A DNA stretch of 64,000 nt from an uncultured Collinsella sp. (GTDB taxonomy: Bacteria; Actinomycetota; Coriobacteriia; Coriobacteriales; Coriobacteriaceae). The position numbers and the translations under genes were made by a program. Positions 8,699 through 17,747 of the stretch are shown here, piece after piece; the stretch's first letter is position 1; each line of letters begins with the position of its first letter. The notes under the pieces were generated by a model. It did no database searches, had not been told where the DNA came from, and saw only the letters and a program-made list of their open reading frames with translations. The stretch is taken from contig CABUTN010000001.1 of assembly GCA_902494565.1 (NCBI GenBank), forward strand, positions 1-64,000. Direction: 5' to 3'.

Positions 8699-9544
8699 AT
8701 GCACCATGTCCACCCGGATTCGAAAGCAACACCTATGATCGGAACCCATACCTCCTCGTCCTATACCCCGCACGTCGACGTTGCCCCCGCCGACCGTCCA
8801 CTCATCCTGGTGGCGCCGCGTTGGGAAGGGGCAAAGCCGTTTTTAAGCGAAACGCTCTCCCCCAACGAAGAAATCGCAAGTGTCTTTGTCGATGCCATCC
8901 TTGCCGCCGGCGGCCTGCCGCTGCAGATGTCCATCACCGAGGACATTGAGGTCATCCGTCATTACGTCGATATCGCCGACGGCATCGCCATTCCCGGTGG
9001 CCCGGACGTCAATCCCAAACGTTGGGGCGATGATCGACCCTACGACCCCACCCTCTGCTGCGAGATCCGTGATAGTTTTGAGTTCAAGCTGGTCGACGAG
9101 GTGCTCCGCGCCAAAAAGCCGCTCTTTACCACCTGCCGCGGCACGCAGCTGCTCAACGTCGCCACCGGCGGCACCCTGTGCATGGACGTGCCGAGCCTGG
9201 GCGCTCGCGAGGGCCGCACGCAGTGGCGCCATACCCACGTGCTCAACGACCCTGTGCACCCTGTGGAGGTCATGCCGGGCTCGCTGCTGGAGCGCGCGGT
9301 TGGCGGGCACAGGCTGATCCAGACCAACTCGGCACACCACTGCTGCGTCGATCGCCTGGGTAAAAGCACGCGCTTGGTCGCCAAGGCAACCGACGGCGTT
9401 CCCGAGTGCATCGAGGTCGAAGGCCAGCCATTCTGTCTAGGCGTGCAATGGCACCCTGAGTACACGTGGAAGACGCTCGAGACCGACTTTAACCTGTGGA
9501 AGTCGTTTGTCGAGGCAGCGGCCAAAGTTAAGCAGGCACGCTAG
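8699..9544 (+). CDS. Class I glutamine amidotransferase-like hydrolase (peptidase C26)
   Basis: A 281-aa protein of the gamma-glutamyl-gamma-aminobutyrate hydrolase/PuuD group. The nucleophile elbow is TTCRGTQ (Cys146), with PGGPDVNP near residue 99 and LGVQWHPEY near 258 giving the His/Glu of the triad. No synthetase partner domain. The first ATG (8699) lacks a clear RBS; ATG at 8735 is an alternative, 12 residues in. It lies 51 bases after the amino-acid importer, so it may cleave an imported gamma-glutamyl compound; that link is inferred from position only. Confidence 0.88.
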   Translation: MHHVHPDSKATPMIGTHTSSSYTPHVDVAPADRPLILVAPRWEGAKPFLSETLSPNEEIASVFVDAILAAGGLPLQMSITEDIEVIRHYVDIADGIAIPGGPDVNPKRWGDDRPYDPTLCCEIRDSFEFKLVDEVLRAKKPLFTTCRGTQLLNVATGGTLCMDVPSLGAREGRTQWRHTHVLNDPVHPVEVMPGSLLERAVGGHRLIQTNSAHHCCVDRLGKSTRLVAKATDGVPECIEVEGQPFCLGVQWHPEYTWKTLETDFNLWKSFVEAAAKVKQAR

Positions 9545-9577
9545 CTCGCGAACCACTCAGGTTAAAGCCTCCTATGC

Positions 9578-9619
9578 CAGGGGGGGGCAGACACCAGCCA
9601 CGGTGCCCGCCCCCCCCTG
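9578..9619 (+). terminator. Terminator-like GC hairpin between convergent genes
   Basis: CAGGGGGGGGCA pairs with TGCCCGCCCCCCCCTG (one bulge), lying between the amidotransferase gene and the convergent ABC-2 permease, so it can serve both. Confidence 0.7.
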
Positions 9620-9657
9620 TATTTGGTACGCTCGGTATGATTATCCCTCACAAGCAA

Positions 9658-10485
9658 TCAAAGAAATCTCGACCGCAATCGGTCGACGGTAAAGCAAATG
9701 GCAAAAACGCTTGCTACGTTTATTAGGCAGTCAATTAGAATCGAAATGCATTGACTATTCCCCAACGGGGTCACGCCACAAATCCACATGAGCATCGAGG
9801 CTGGAAGCGGAAGCATGGAATTGGCCCCGATCTGTATGTAGATCGCTACAACGTTGACAAGCAACAGCATGCCAATCGGACCGAAGCCGGACCCAAAATA
9901 GGAAACAGCGATCACGCAAGAGACCACGTATGCAAGGCAGGCAGCGGCAGCAAGAACAAGTCGATAGCAAAATACATGCAGGTTGAAATACTGCTGAGCA
10001 TCCAGAACGATTACGCAGTTAAGACAGTACAAAACGACACTCGACAGGATAAACGCGTCCAAAAGGGCAAAAGAAGACAGCACCACTCGAGCAACGATAG
10101 CGCACACACGCTTCCCTCCCCGAGCCTCCGACAACCCCCACGGTTCCTCAATAAAGCCCGAACTGACAAAGCGCGGCACAATGCAAGCCGCGATGAACGG
10201 AAAGAACAATGCATGAGCCAACGGGGCTACGTTGAAAAGCAGACCGCGAAAAACCCCTGCATTACCAAATAGAAGGACATCCTCTGCCGATAGCCGAAGC
10301 GTCGGGTCTGGGAAAAAGCCCAAGAAACTGTTCTCACGGAGGCTACAGAACCACATCGGGAAAGAATTAAGCTGCAATACCACCATGCACGCATAAATTA
10401 CCAGGATTAAGGCGTACGCCCATTTGCTCGCATGCTTCCATTCTGACTGGAGAAGTCTTTTAATCTGACGAGCCATTGAACACAC
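9658..10485 (-). CDS. ABC-2 type transporter permease subunit B
   Basis: A 275-aa, strongly hydrophobic protein with about six helices and no soluble domain; first helix at residues about 20-38, long loop containing FVSSGFIEEPWGLSEARGGKR with conserved character of ABC-2 permeases (segment before helix 3). AT-richer than its neighbours. Overlaps the upstream permease gene by 26 bases. Third gene of an ATPase-permease-permease operon, probably an exporter of a peptide or small toxin; cargo unknown. Confidence 0.75.
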   Translation of the reverse strand: MCSMARQIKRLLQSEWKHASKWAYALILVIYACMVVLQLNSFPMWFCSLRENSFLGFFPDPTLRLSAEDVLLFGNAGVFRGLLFNVAPLAHALFFPFIAACIVPRFVSSGFIEEPWGLSEARGGKRVCAIVARVVLSSFALLDAFILSSVVLYCLNCVIVLDAQQYFNLHVFCYRLVLAAAACLAYVVSCVIAVSYFGSGFGPIGMLLLVNVVAIYIQIGANSMLPLPASMLMWICGVTPLGNSQCISILIDCLINVASVFAICFTVDRLRSRFL

Positions 10486-11284
10486 CCCCAGCGCGAAAGC
10501 TCACGAGAGCGTAAATTAATACCGATAGACAGCTGGCTGCCACGCCATATCCCAGAAGCGTCAGCTGCCCCATATCGCTATACCCAAGAGCACTTCCGAC
10601 TCCAAGATACGGCCCCGGAAGAAGGAAAATCCATCGCAAGGACGGTATGGGCGCCTGAAGGTAAGTTCCGTAGAGCGTCAAGCTCATGACAAATCCGATT
10701 ATTATCACAGCCCCGCTAAATACAGCGCTGCTTGTAATCCGATAGATGGTTACCGTCTCCAACGCAACCGATATCACCAATACGGCGTTGATTATCATTG
10801 CGGGCAAAAATGCAGCCAGCATGCTATGCGCATAGTTTTGCCCTCCACGTGTTATCGCTATTGCAAAAAGAAGAAGGCAAAGCGCACTATATGCTGCGCC
10901 AATTATTAAAGCAGACGAAAGCACATGTGCTAGGACCCCATTAAAGCGGGTAAGACCTCTTGCTGAAGAAATTCGGTGTCCCTCTTCATAGCCGCGCTCC
11001 TGTAAAATCGCCAGGCAAACGATGAGCGGAACGAACAGAGACGTGCCGGCAAAAGCACTGCGCACAAGGGACTCATCGGGTGCAGAAGGATCGATTACAT
11101 TCCAGCAGAAACCAATATCCTCCCCAAAAACGCTATTGCCAAAGGCGAGCAACGTTGTTCCGTTTTTTAGAAAGATGCCGAAGAGAAGGCCGAACGCCAG
11201 CATAAGCGCAAGACCAAACTTCGCCGGAAACATCCTGTGCAAACGCATCATATCTGCCTTTACGGGATGGATCGCCCGCTTCAT
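10460..11284 (-). CDS. ABC-2 type transporter permease subunit A
   Basis: A 274-aa membrane protein with an N-terminal cytoplasmic start, one helix (residues about 20-45), then a large extracytoplasmic loop and five more helices; ERGYEEGHRISSARGL at about residues 96-111 matches the arrangement seen in the other permease (EARGG.R). Overlaps the ATPase gene by 4 bases. The pair likely forms the membrane channel of one exporter. Confidence 0.75.
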   Translation of the reverse strand: MKRAIHPVKADMMRLHRMFPAKFGLALMLAFGLLFGIFLKNGTTLLAFGNSVFGEDIGFCWNVIDPSAPDESLVRSAFAGTSLFVPLIVCLAILQERGYEEGHRISSARGLTRFNGVLAHVLSSALIIGAAYSALCLLLFAIAITRGGQNYAHSMLAAFLPAMIINAVLVISVALETVTIYRITSSAVFSGAVIIIGFVMSLTLYGTYLQAPIPSLRWIFLLPGPYLGVGSALGYSDMGQLTLLGYGVAASCLSVLIYALVSFRAGGVFNGSSD

Positions 11285-12042
11285 AGCGAGACCGCCTTCA
11301 TCAAGCGCCTGTAATACTCTTTTAGGGACGACGCCTCATCCCTTATGACGTCCATCGATTCCTTTTTCAGCAGTTCGCCGTCATGAATAAACACGCAACT
11401 TGTTGCAACTGATGCCAACTCATCCAAATCATGGCTAGAGATGAGCATGGTCTTACCCTGTTCTCGATTCAATCGACCGATAAGGGCCCATATACTCTCG
11501 ATGCCCAGCGGGTCCAAACCGTTTGCTGGCTCATCAAAAATAAGCAGGTCAGTGTCACCCAACAAAGCCGTAGCTATATCCAGCCGCCGTTTCATTCCCA
11601 GAGAAAAACTGCTTACACTCTTTTTCTCTTCGACGTCCAGTCCAACTAGACTCAAAACGCGAGGAACCTCACGTTTCTCATCAAGCCCCCATTCCGCACA
11701 TCGGATCCGAAGATTCTCAACCGCACTGAGGGACTGGTATGCTCCGCTGGAATCTGGCACATAGCCGACACGCGTCCGCATCAGGCTAAGCTCTCTCTTT
11801 GATTTGCCTCCAAAGAGCTCCACGCTTCCCGACGATGGCTCGCAGAGGCCCAAGACGATTTTAATAAGCGTGCTTTTGCCCGCACCGTTTGCACCGACAA
11901 GGGCACAGAGCTCAGACTGATGCACCTCGAAGGAAACGTCATGCAAAACGCGCCGTTTCCCGTAGCGTTTTGAAACTTTTGATAGCTTTATTGCTGATGC
12001 GTTCATTGGACCCCCGTTCTGCTTGATAGAAAAACCGCTCAT
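11281..12042 (-). CDS. ABC-2 exporter ATP-binding protein
   Basis: A 253-aa ATPase of the CcmA/bacitracin-resistance type. Walker A GANGAGKST (about residues 52-60), signature SFSLGMKRRLD (a degenerate LSxGQ, common in this group), Walker B LLIFDEPANGLDP, H-loop ISSHDLDE. Two starts are possible: ATG 12042 with AAGGAAAGAAGGAA upstream, kept here, or ATG 12006, 12 codons later. Heads the three-gene exporter operon. Confidence 0.92.
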   Translation of the reverse strand: MSGFSIKQNGGPMNASAIKLSKVSKRYGKRRVLHDVSFEVHQSELCALVGANGAGKSTLIKIVLGLCEPSSGSVELFGGKSKRELSLMRTRVGYVPDSSGAYQSLSAVENLRIRCAEWGLDEKREVPRVLSLVGLDVEEKKSVSSFSLGMKRRLDIATALLGDTDLLIFDEPANGLDPLGIESIWALIGRLNREQGKTMLISSHDLDELASVATSCVFIHDGELLKKESMDVIRDEASSLKEYYRRLMKAVSL

Positions 12043-12122
12043 ATCGTTCCTTCTTTCCTTTATCGTTTTCCATGGTTGTTATTGTTTTTCGATAACTCAT
12101 ATTTGTCAAGATAGTCTAAAAG

Positions 12123-12151
12123 AAGGGACCCGTGTTAGACACGGGCCCCTT
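12123..12151 (-). terminator. Terminator after the HTH gene
   Basis: AAGGGGCCCGTGT/ACACGGGTCCCTT on the minus strand with a 3-nt loop, followed by CTTTTAG. It separates the HTH/DUF2975 pair from the ABC-2 operon transcribed in the same direction. Confidence 0.8.
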
Positions 12152-12186
12152 CACGCTGATACTTCGTTTTAGCTGTTCGTCTTATG

Positions 12187-12516
12187 CTACTCGTCGCTCA
12201 AATCGACAGCAAAGACTGATGTCGGAAGCGACGCCTCGTTGCCTCCGCCATCCCGCATCTGTCTCACGACATTTTTTGCGCGCTCGACAATAAGCTCCTC
12301 AAGCTCTTTCTCGCTCACGCGCTGAATAATATCTCCCGGTTGACAATCAAGTTCATCGCAAATATCGAGAAGCGTCTTAAGGCGAATAGCTTTAATTTTT
12401 CCGTTTCTTAGCTTAGAAATATTAGCCGGAGTATGCCCCGTGGCACGAATCAGATCAGCACTGGTCTTTCCGGTCTTAAGTAGCTGCGTCTCAAGCTCGA
12501 TGATGAGATAGCTCAT
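12187..12516 (-). CDS. Small Cro/CI-type HTH regulator
   Basis: A 109-aa protein with one HTH domain (residues about 8-70): TSADLIRATGHTPANISKL and the tail ICDELDCQPGDII typical of the YozG/HTH_26 group, then a short acidic tail. RBS AGGAGGAAGC. It starts 8 bases after the DUF2975 gene; this pairing of DUF2975 and HTH_26 is common, the regulator presumably controlling its own membrane partner and perhaps the ABC-2 exporter downstream. Confidence 0.85.
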   Translation of the reverse strand: MSYLIIELETQLLKTGKTSADLIRATGHTPANISKLRNGKIKAIRLKTLLDICDELDCQPGDIIQRVSEKELEELIVERAKNVVRQMRDGGGNEASLPTSVFAVDLSDE

Positions 12517-12524
12517 GCTTCCTC

Positions 12525-13085
12525 CTACACAAGCTCGTCAGACTGCTCTTGGAGCAGCGAGGCATAACTCCAGATCACCGAGATACACAGACAGACAGCC
12601 GCGCCGATAAGCGACCCCGCATCAAAGGCAACGCCTTGGCAAATCTCAATAACGAAGGAATGAGGCACGATGTAAAGCTCCAGTCCGCCAATGGTGAGAT
12701 TGACCGATCCATAGGCACCAACAAGCGAAACCGCGGCGTTAACAGCAAAGGCAAGCGCGAGAACACGGATAAGCCGCACATGCGTCTTGGTAAAGGGCGA
12801 GACGCCTCGCGAGATGTTACGGCTGATCCCACACAGAACGACAAGCGAAATACCCACGACGAGTGCCAGGCACAGTCCGCTTGGGATAACGATGCACCCG
12901 CCATCGAGAAGCGTCACGACGCCGAAAGAATCGACAGAAGCAACGTTTGCAACCGCATACCAGATCACGTAAACAACCAACGCGGCAAAAGCGACGAGCA
13001 TCCCTGCAAAAACGGCTGCCATGCAAAAACCAAGCTTCCTGATATTTTCGCCCGCCTTGGCCATACGCTGAACGCTGTTGGACAT
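12525..13085 (-). CDS. DUF2975 membrane protein
   Basis: A 186-aa protein with four predicted helices (residues about 16-45, 60-85, 105-130, 150-175) and the conserved FTKTHVRLIRVLA segment after helix 2, characteristic of DUF2975. The frame runs up to 13184, but the ATG at 13085 has GAGGGTGAG upstream and fits the family length. Function unknown; likely a membrane sensor or target for the adjacent HTH protein. Confidence 0.8.
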   Translation of the reverse strand: MSNSVQRMAKAGENIRKLGFCMAAVFAGMLVAFAALVVYVIWYAVANVASVDSFGVVTLLDGGCIVIPSGLCLALVVGISLVVLCGISRNISRGVSPFTKTHVRLIRVLALAFAVNAAVSLVGAYGSVNLTIGGLELYIVPHSFVIEICQGVAFDAGSLIGAAVCLCISVIWSYASLLQEQSDELV

Positions 13086-13227
13086 ACACTCACCCTCATC
13101 GACTCTATCGTTATTCGAACAGTTTATCGAACAACGATATTGATTGTATGCGGAAAGCCCCGCCAGTGCGCATAGGCCATTCACTAATCAGAAGGGGTGA
13201 GAGTGGATTTTTGGACACGTATCGAAC

Positions 13228-13291
13228 GAGAGTGGATAATCTCCCACTTTGAGGCCGCCACCGGGCCTAAAACGGGAGATTATCCACTCTC
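13228..13291. repeat. 18-bp perfect inverted repeat (family C)
   Basis: GAGAGTGGATAATCTCCC at 13228-13245 and its inverse at 13274-13291 around a 28-nt loop that itself can fold (AGGCC/GGCCT). A direct copy of the arm start, GAGAGTGGAT, lies just upstream at 13199-13208. The region 13086-13315 holds no gene; this hairpin follows the Hpt gene on the minus strand. Confidence 0.8.
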
Positions 13292-13315
13292 ATAGTCATC
13301 AAGGCTCGCAAGCCC

Positions 13316-13672
13316 TTATTCAGCCGCCTCGCGCAGGGCCGACATCGTAGCCGCATATTGCTGCTGCAACGCATGCATTCCCTCGCGAGCGCCGTCAACG
13401 AAATCGGCGCCGCGCAGCGCCTCGGTCACCACGACCGCCGGCTCGTACAGATTATCGAATCCCAGGTTCTGGCTCACGCCCTTGAGCGTGTGCGCTGCCA
13501 TAAACGCACCTTCGGCGTCTCCTGCCGCCATGGCGGCCTCCAGCTTGTCCATGCTCTCGTCATCCAAAAACTTGAGGGCAAAGCGGGCAAGCATTTCCCC
13601 GCCCATCAGCCGAGCGCACGCGTCATCATAATTAGCGCCGATCTTCTCATACGCCTCACGCATGGAAATCAT
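13316..13672 (-). CDS. Hpt (histidine phosphotransfer) domain protein
   Basis: A 118-aa single-domain Hpt protein, all-helical, with the phospho-accepting histidine in AAHTLKGVSQNLGF (His61). It is 23 bases downstream of the GGDEF-REC-HD-GYP gene, so it probably relays phosphate to or from that protein's receiver domain. No sensor kinase is nearby. AT start: ATG 13672, with a second in-frame ATG three codons later. Confidence 0.9.
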   Translation of the reverse strand: MISMREAYEKIGANYDDACARLMGGEMLARFALKFLDDESMDKLEAAMAAGDAEGAFMAAHTLKGVSQNLGFDNLYEPAVVVTEALRGADFVDGAREGMHALQQQYAATMSALREAAE

Positions 13673-13695
13673 GGATTAAAACTCCTTTGGTCAAA

Positions 13696-15576
13696 CTAAA
13701 TCGTGGGAAACGCGACAACGTCGGCGGGGCGTGCCAACGTCTCGACAATACGGTCTTGCACCTCGAGCAGGCAGTCGAGCAACAGTGGGTTAAAGGTGCC
13801 GCACTTACCGTCCAGGATCATCTGGATCGCCTCCTTGTGCGGGATAGCGTCCTTGTACACGCGCACACTCGTCAGCGCATCATACACGTCGGCCACCGAG
13901 ACCACCTGCGCGGCAATGGGAATCTCGTCGCCCTTAAGGCCATCGGGATAACCCTTGCCGTCCCAGCGCTCGTGATGCCAACGCGCAATCTGGTACGCAT
14001 ATTCCATAAGCGCATTGCCGACGTGATGGCGGCCCAGCTCAAGCAACATGTCGGCGCCCATCGTGGTATGCGTCTTCATAATCTCGAACTCCTCGGGCGT
14101 AAGGCGCCCGGGTTTGTTGAGAATCGCATCGTCAATCGACATCTTGCCGATATCGTGCAGCGCCGAAGCCAGGGCAATCGTGGAGCGTTCCTCATTGTCG
14201 AGGGAGATCGTGCCGCTACGCTGGACCAGACAGCCAAGCAGCAGCTCAGTCAGCTTCTCGATGTTTGTAACGTGCCTGCCGCTCTCGCCGTTGCGAAGCT
14301 CCATGACGCCGGCCATGATGTCGATGAGCATGCGACTGTTCTTGACGCGCTCGTTGTACTGCTGGGACAGCAGGTTCGTCAGACGGCGCTGTTTGGCGTA
14401 TAGGCGGATGGTGTTGCTTACACGACGGCGCACGACACGGGAGTCAAACGGGCGGTTGATATAGTCCGAGGCGCCCAGCTCGTACGCGCGCAGAACCATA
14501 TCATCGGAATCTTCGCTCGAAATCATGATGACAGGCAGATTGTCGATACCCGATCGGCGCGACAGATCGGCCAGTACCTCAAAGCCGCTCGCGCCCGGCA
14601 TGACAATGTCCAGCAGCACGAGCGACAACTCATCGCCATAACGGTCGACCATATCGAGCGCCGTACGACCGTTGTCGGCCTCGAGGATGCAATACTCGTC
14701 CTTGAGCATCTCGCTGAGAATGGCTCGGTTCATCTCGGAGTCATCGACGATAAGCACCGAAGGCTTTTCGCTTTGGAAGGCCTCGATGGAATCGGCATCG
14801 GTCACGACCGTACCGGCTTTTGCCTTAGCGCGGCTCAATAACTGGACAGCGCGGCCAACGCCCTCATCGACCGTCTCGCCATGAATGAGAACGCCACCAA
14901 CACATGCCGTCAAGCTCACGTACTCATGGCCCGGAATAATCGTGGAACGAACGGCATCGGATACCTGATGCAGGCGACGGGTGAAGTCATCGGAGGGAAT
15001 ATTGGGCATGACGACCACAAACTTGTCGCAGCCATAGCGCACAAGCTCGTCAGTCGAACGAATTCCGCTGCGTATGGCTGTCGCCACAGCACCGAGTGCA
15101 AGGTCGCCGGCATGATGGCCGCAGGTATCGTTGAAGACCCTAAAATCATCAAGGTCGATCACCGCCACACCGGCCTTCATGCGGGCGCTAAGGAGCTTTT
15201 CCTCGTAATATCGGCGATTGCGCACGCCCGTCAGCACGTCGGTGTAGACGAGGTCCTCTTCTGTGGCCTCTTGCTCATCAATCGGACGCACCATCAGCAA
15301 GACATGAGGCTCGCCCTCGACCTTTAGAGGGCGCAGACGGGCGCGGTACTCAACACCATCGTTGAGCAGTTGCTCCGACACCTCACCCGAATCTGCCAAG
15401 GCCTCAAGACTCGACTGACGCAGACAAGGGCAGCGATCGCCGGCGAGCAAGCAGTTAGGCTCGCTCTTAATCTGATCGGCCGACAGCAAACGTACCACGG
15501 GGTAGGTCTTCGCGGCGCGGGCGACCTCGGCGGCAGCCTCCTCGTCGGTTAGATTGGCCTCGTGATTATTGAGCAT
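13696..15576 (-). CDS. Cyclic-di-GMP signalling protein: GGDEF-like, receiver and HD-GYP domains
   Basis: A 626-aa cytoplasmic protein. Domains in order: a short N-terminal sensor-like part (1-125), a diguanylate-cyclase fold (about 130-270) whose GGDEF loop reads YGCDKF and is therefore probably inactive, a receiver domain (about 275-395) with phospho-acceptor Asp in LVLLDIVMPGASG, and an HD-GYP domain (about 420-620) with LHDIGK, HHERWDGKGYP and ADVYDALTS intact. Predicted role: a phosphorylation-controlled c-di-GMP phosphodiesterase. The Hpt gene follows in the same operon. Confidence 0.92.
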   Translation of the reverse strand: MLNNHEANLTDEEAAAEVARAAKTYPVVRLLSADQIKSEPNCLLAGDRCPCLRQSSLEALADSGEVSEQLLNDGVEYRARLRPLKVEGEPHVLLMVRPIDEQEATEEDLVYTDVLTGVRNRRYYEEKLLSARMKAGVAVIDLDDFRVFNDTCGHHAGDLALGAVATAIRSGIRSTDELVRYGCDKFVVVMPNIPSDDFTRRLHQVSDAVRSTIIPGHEYVSLTACVGGVLIHGETVDEGVGRAVQLLSRAKAKAGTVVTDADSIEAFQSEKPSVLIVDDSEMNRAILSEMLKDEYCILEADNGRTALDMVDRYGDELSLVLLDIVMPGASGFEVLADLSRRSGIDNLPVIMISSEDSDDMVLRAYELGASDYINRPFDSRVVRRRVSNTIRLYAKQRRLTNLLSQQYNERVKNSRMLIDIMAGVMELRNGESGRHVTNIEKLTELLLGCLVQRSGTISLDNEERSTIALASALHDIGKMSIDDAILNKPGRLTPEEFEIMKTHTTMGADMLLELGRHHVGNALMEYAYQIARWHHERWDGKGYPDGLKGDEIPIAAQVVSVADVYDALTSVRVYKDAIPHKEAIQMILDGKCGTFNPLLLDCLLEVQDRIVETLARPADVVAFPTI

Positions 15577-15601
15577 ATGGGGCCCTTTCGATAGTTTCGC
15601 A

Positions 15602-15787
15602 TGGTAGCGGTGGGTTCCAAATGCTACCAGAGTAGCACCTTGTCGATGCAGGTAAGCACGTGAATGCTGTTACATTTTTATGAGTTGGCAGACGGCGCGA
15701 TTGAAGCCGCAGGCGTGAGGTTTTGAGCGCATTTGTTAACACGGCCGAAACGTTTGCGGGTGAAGGCTGTTTTGATTTTTACGGCCG
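15602..15787. other. Intergenic region between signalling gene and alpha/beta hydrolase
   Basis: Holds a hairpin TGGTAGC/GCTACCA (about 15603-15628) in the leader of the GGDEF gene and no gene. TGTTACATTTTTA near 15667 is also found inside the 59039 element, too short to conclude homology. Confidence 0.4.
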
Positions 15788-16585
15788 CTAGAGCTCCAGG
15801 ATGCCACGGACAGTCTGGGCAGCCGCCGCCGGGCGATCGCGCAGGCCGTTGTGCGCGCCGGGAACCATTACGAGTGGACAGTCCAAAAGCTCAGCCGCTA
15901 TCCTCGTTCCCGCCTCGCGGGGCGTACCAATCGAGAGCTCGCCCAAAAGCACGGCGGCCACCGTTTTCGACGCGCGAACGCTATCCCAATCGGGAACGCA
16001 GGTCATAGTAATCCCGTATTCGTTCGCCATGAAACTGCGGCCGTTGCGCAGGGCATGCTTGGCTTCTGCCTCGGTTAACTTGGGAGCCTCAGGATCCGAA
16101 TCGCCGATGGCGCCCAAGAAGGCCCGTAATGCCCTGGAGACCTTTCCCGCGGCGATCATCTCGAGCAAAACCGGGGCCGCGCCCAGGCCGGCACCCTCAC
16201 CCGTCACGGCGGGTTCATGCAGAATCGCACGCGAGATTATGGCGGGGTTTGCACGGAGAAGCTCCAGGGCCACCAACGTACCGGCACTGTGCGCGAGCAC
16301 GTTTGCCGGAGCGCCAATATGCTCGATAACAGCCTGCAGGTCGGCGGCCTGGGCGGCGAGGTCGTAGCGTCCGTCTGCAGCGTCGCCGCTCTCGCCGCAA
16401 CCGCGACGGTCGTAGGCAATGACGCGATAGTCACAGGCGAGCTCACGGGCTATGGCGTCAAAAAAAACGCCGTCGACGCAGGCGCCGTGCACGCACACCA
16501 AGGCGGGTGCATCGGACGATACAACCGGGCCGGCATACTCGCGGCAGGCGATCGTGGTGCCCGCATTCTCGACCGTAAAATCCAT
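15788..16585 (-). CDS. Alpha/beta hydrolase
   Basis: A 265-aa hydrolase of the alpha/beta fold. Oxyanion segment VCVHGACVDG near residue 33, nucleophile elbow LAHSAGTL (Ser near residue 100), an Asp in the late strand LLDCPLVMVPGAHNG, where His is the catalytic base. YDRRGCGES is the usual lid-side motif. The substrate is not predictable. Single gene, transcribed away from the radical SAM gene. Confidence 0.88.
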   Translation of the reverse strand: MDFTVENAGTTIACREYAGPVVSSDAPALVCVHGACVDGVFFDAIARELACDYRVIAYDRRGCGESGDAADGRYDLAAQAADLQAVIEHIGAPANVLAHSAGTLVALELLRANPAIISRAILHEPAVTGEGAGLGAAPVLLEMIAAGKVSRALRAFLGAIGDSDPEAPKLTEAEAKHALRNGRSFMANEYGITMTCVPDWDSVRASKTVAAVLLGELSIGTPREAGTRIAAELLDCPLVMVPGAHNGLRDRPAAAAQTVRGILEL

Positions 16586-16804
16586 ACTGTGTTCCCATCG
16601 TCAACGCCTATCCAGTTACACGTCGGTACGGCTAGATGGACCCGCATTGCCTTACGCCTTGTTAACAGATTAACTGTACCCGACCCGAGGCTTTTCATGG
16701 CACGACATAACGGGCGACGTGAAAAAACGAAACTTGTAAAGCAAGAGCCCGCACCTTGCTTTGGAGCCGATGCTATGCTTAGGCACAATTGTCTTGAGGA
16801 GCAT

Positions 16805-17587
16805 ATGCCTATGTCTACGTTTTTGAATGCCAGCCCCATCTTTGGGCCCGTTCGCAGCCGTCGCCTTGGTCTTTCGCTCGGCGTCAACATGATGCCGGCC
16901 AGCGGCAAAATCTGCACGTTCGACTGCATTTACTGCGAAAACGGTCTCAACGCCGAGCGCCCCTGCCATGAGCCGTACAACACAGCCGCCGTGGTACTCG
17001 ACGCGCTCGAGGCAAAGCTGCGCGAGATGGCAGCCGAGGGCGAGCTCCCCGATGTGATCACCTTCGCAGGCAACGGCGAGCCCACCGCCGCACCCGAATT
17101 TCCGCAGGCCATCGCCGGCGCCGTTGCGCTGCGCGACCAGCTAGCCCCAAACTCCAAGATCGCCGTGCTCTCCAACGGCACGCGCGCCGACCGTCCCCAA
17201 GTGCACGATGCGCTCATGATGGTCGACGACAACATCCTCAAGCTCGATACGGTCGACCCAGCATTTATCCAGTTGCTCGACCAACCCGTCGGACCCTACG
17301 ACGTGGAGCATCAGATTGAGACGTTCGCGAGTTTTGGCGGGCATGTCATTATCCAGACGATCTTTTTGACCGGCGAGTATCAGGGCAGGCCCATCGACAA
17401 CACCGGCGAGGAGTACGTTGCCCCCTGGCTCGCGGCGCTTGAGCGTATTCGCCCACAAGAAGCGACCATCTACACGGTGGCGCGCGAGACACCGATCGCC
17501 GGCCTTGCCAAAGCAGCGCCCGAGGTGCTCGACACAATCGCCGCACGCGTGCGCGCCCTCGGCATTCCCTGCCAGGTGAGCTACTAG
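16805..17587 (+). CDS. Radical SAM protein of the wyosine-formation family (COG0731)
   Basis: A 260-aa radical SAM enzyme. The Fe-S cluster motif CTFDCIYC (C-x3-C-x2-C) is at residues about 40-47, preceded by GPVRSRRLGLSLGVN; AGNGEPTA is the SAM-binding GGE-like motif. A long open frame extends upstream, but ATG 16805 (GAGGA just before) or ATG 16811 begins the conserved protein. Despite the family name, bacterial members have no proven wyosine role; the substrate is unknown. Confidence 0.85.
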   Translation: MPMSTFLNASPIFGPVRSRRLGLSLGVNMMPASGKICTFDCIYCENGLNAERPCHEPYNTAAVVLDALEAKLREMAAEGELPDVITFAGNGEPTAAPEFPQAIAGAVALRDQLAPNSKIAVLSNGTRADRPQVHDALMMVDDNILKLDTVDPAFIQLLDQPVGPYDVEHQIETFASFGGHVIIQTIFLTGEYQGRPIDNTGEEYVAPWLAALERIRPQEATIYTVARETPIAGLAKAAPEVLDTIAARVRALGIPCQVSY

Positions 17588-17629
17588 CAAAACCACGCAG
17601 CAGCTAGTGCCCGCCATCCCGCCCCATCA

Positions 17630-17694
17630 GTTGCGGTGATATAGTTCCTATTTGTGCTGTTAAACCGCTTAAATCGGAACTATATCACCGCAAC
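17630..17694. repeat. 19-bp perfect inverted repeat (family C), terminator-like
   Basis: GTTGCGGTGATATAGTTCC at 17630-17648 and its inverse at 17676-17694, with a 27-nt loop, followed by TTTTA. It lies after the radical SAM gene and before the methionine aminopeptidase promoter. Confidence 0.8.
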
Positions 17695-17747
17695 TTTTAT
17701 GGATGCATGAGTGGGCTATACTAGCTGCGGATGAAAGGAAGTTAGCC

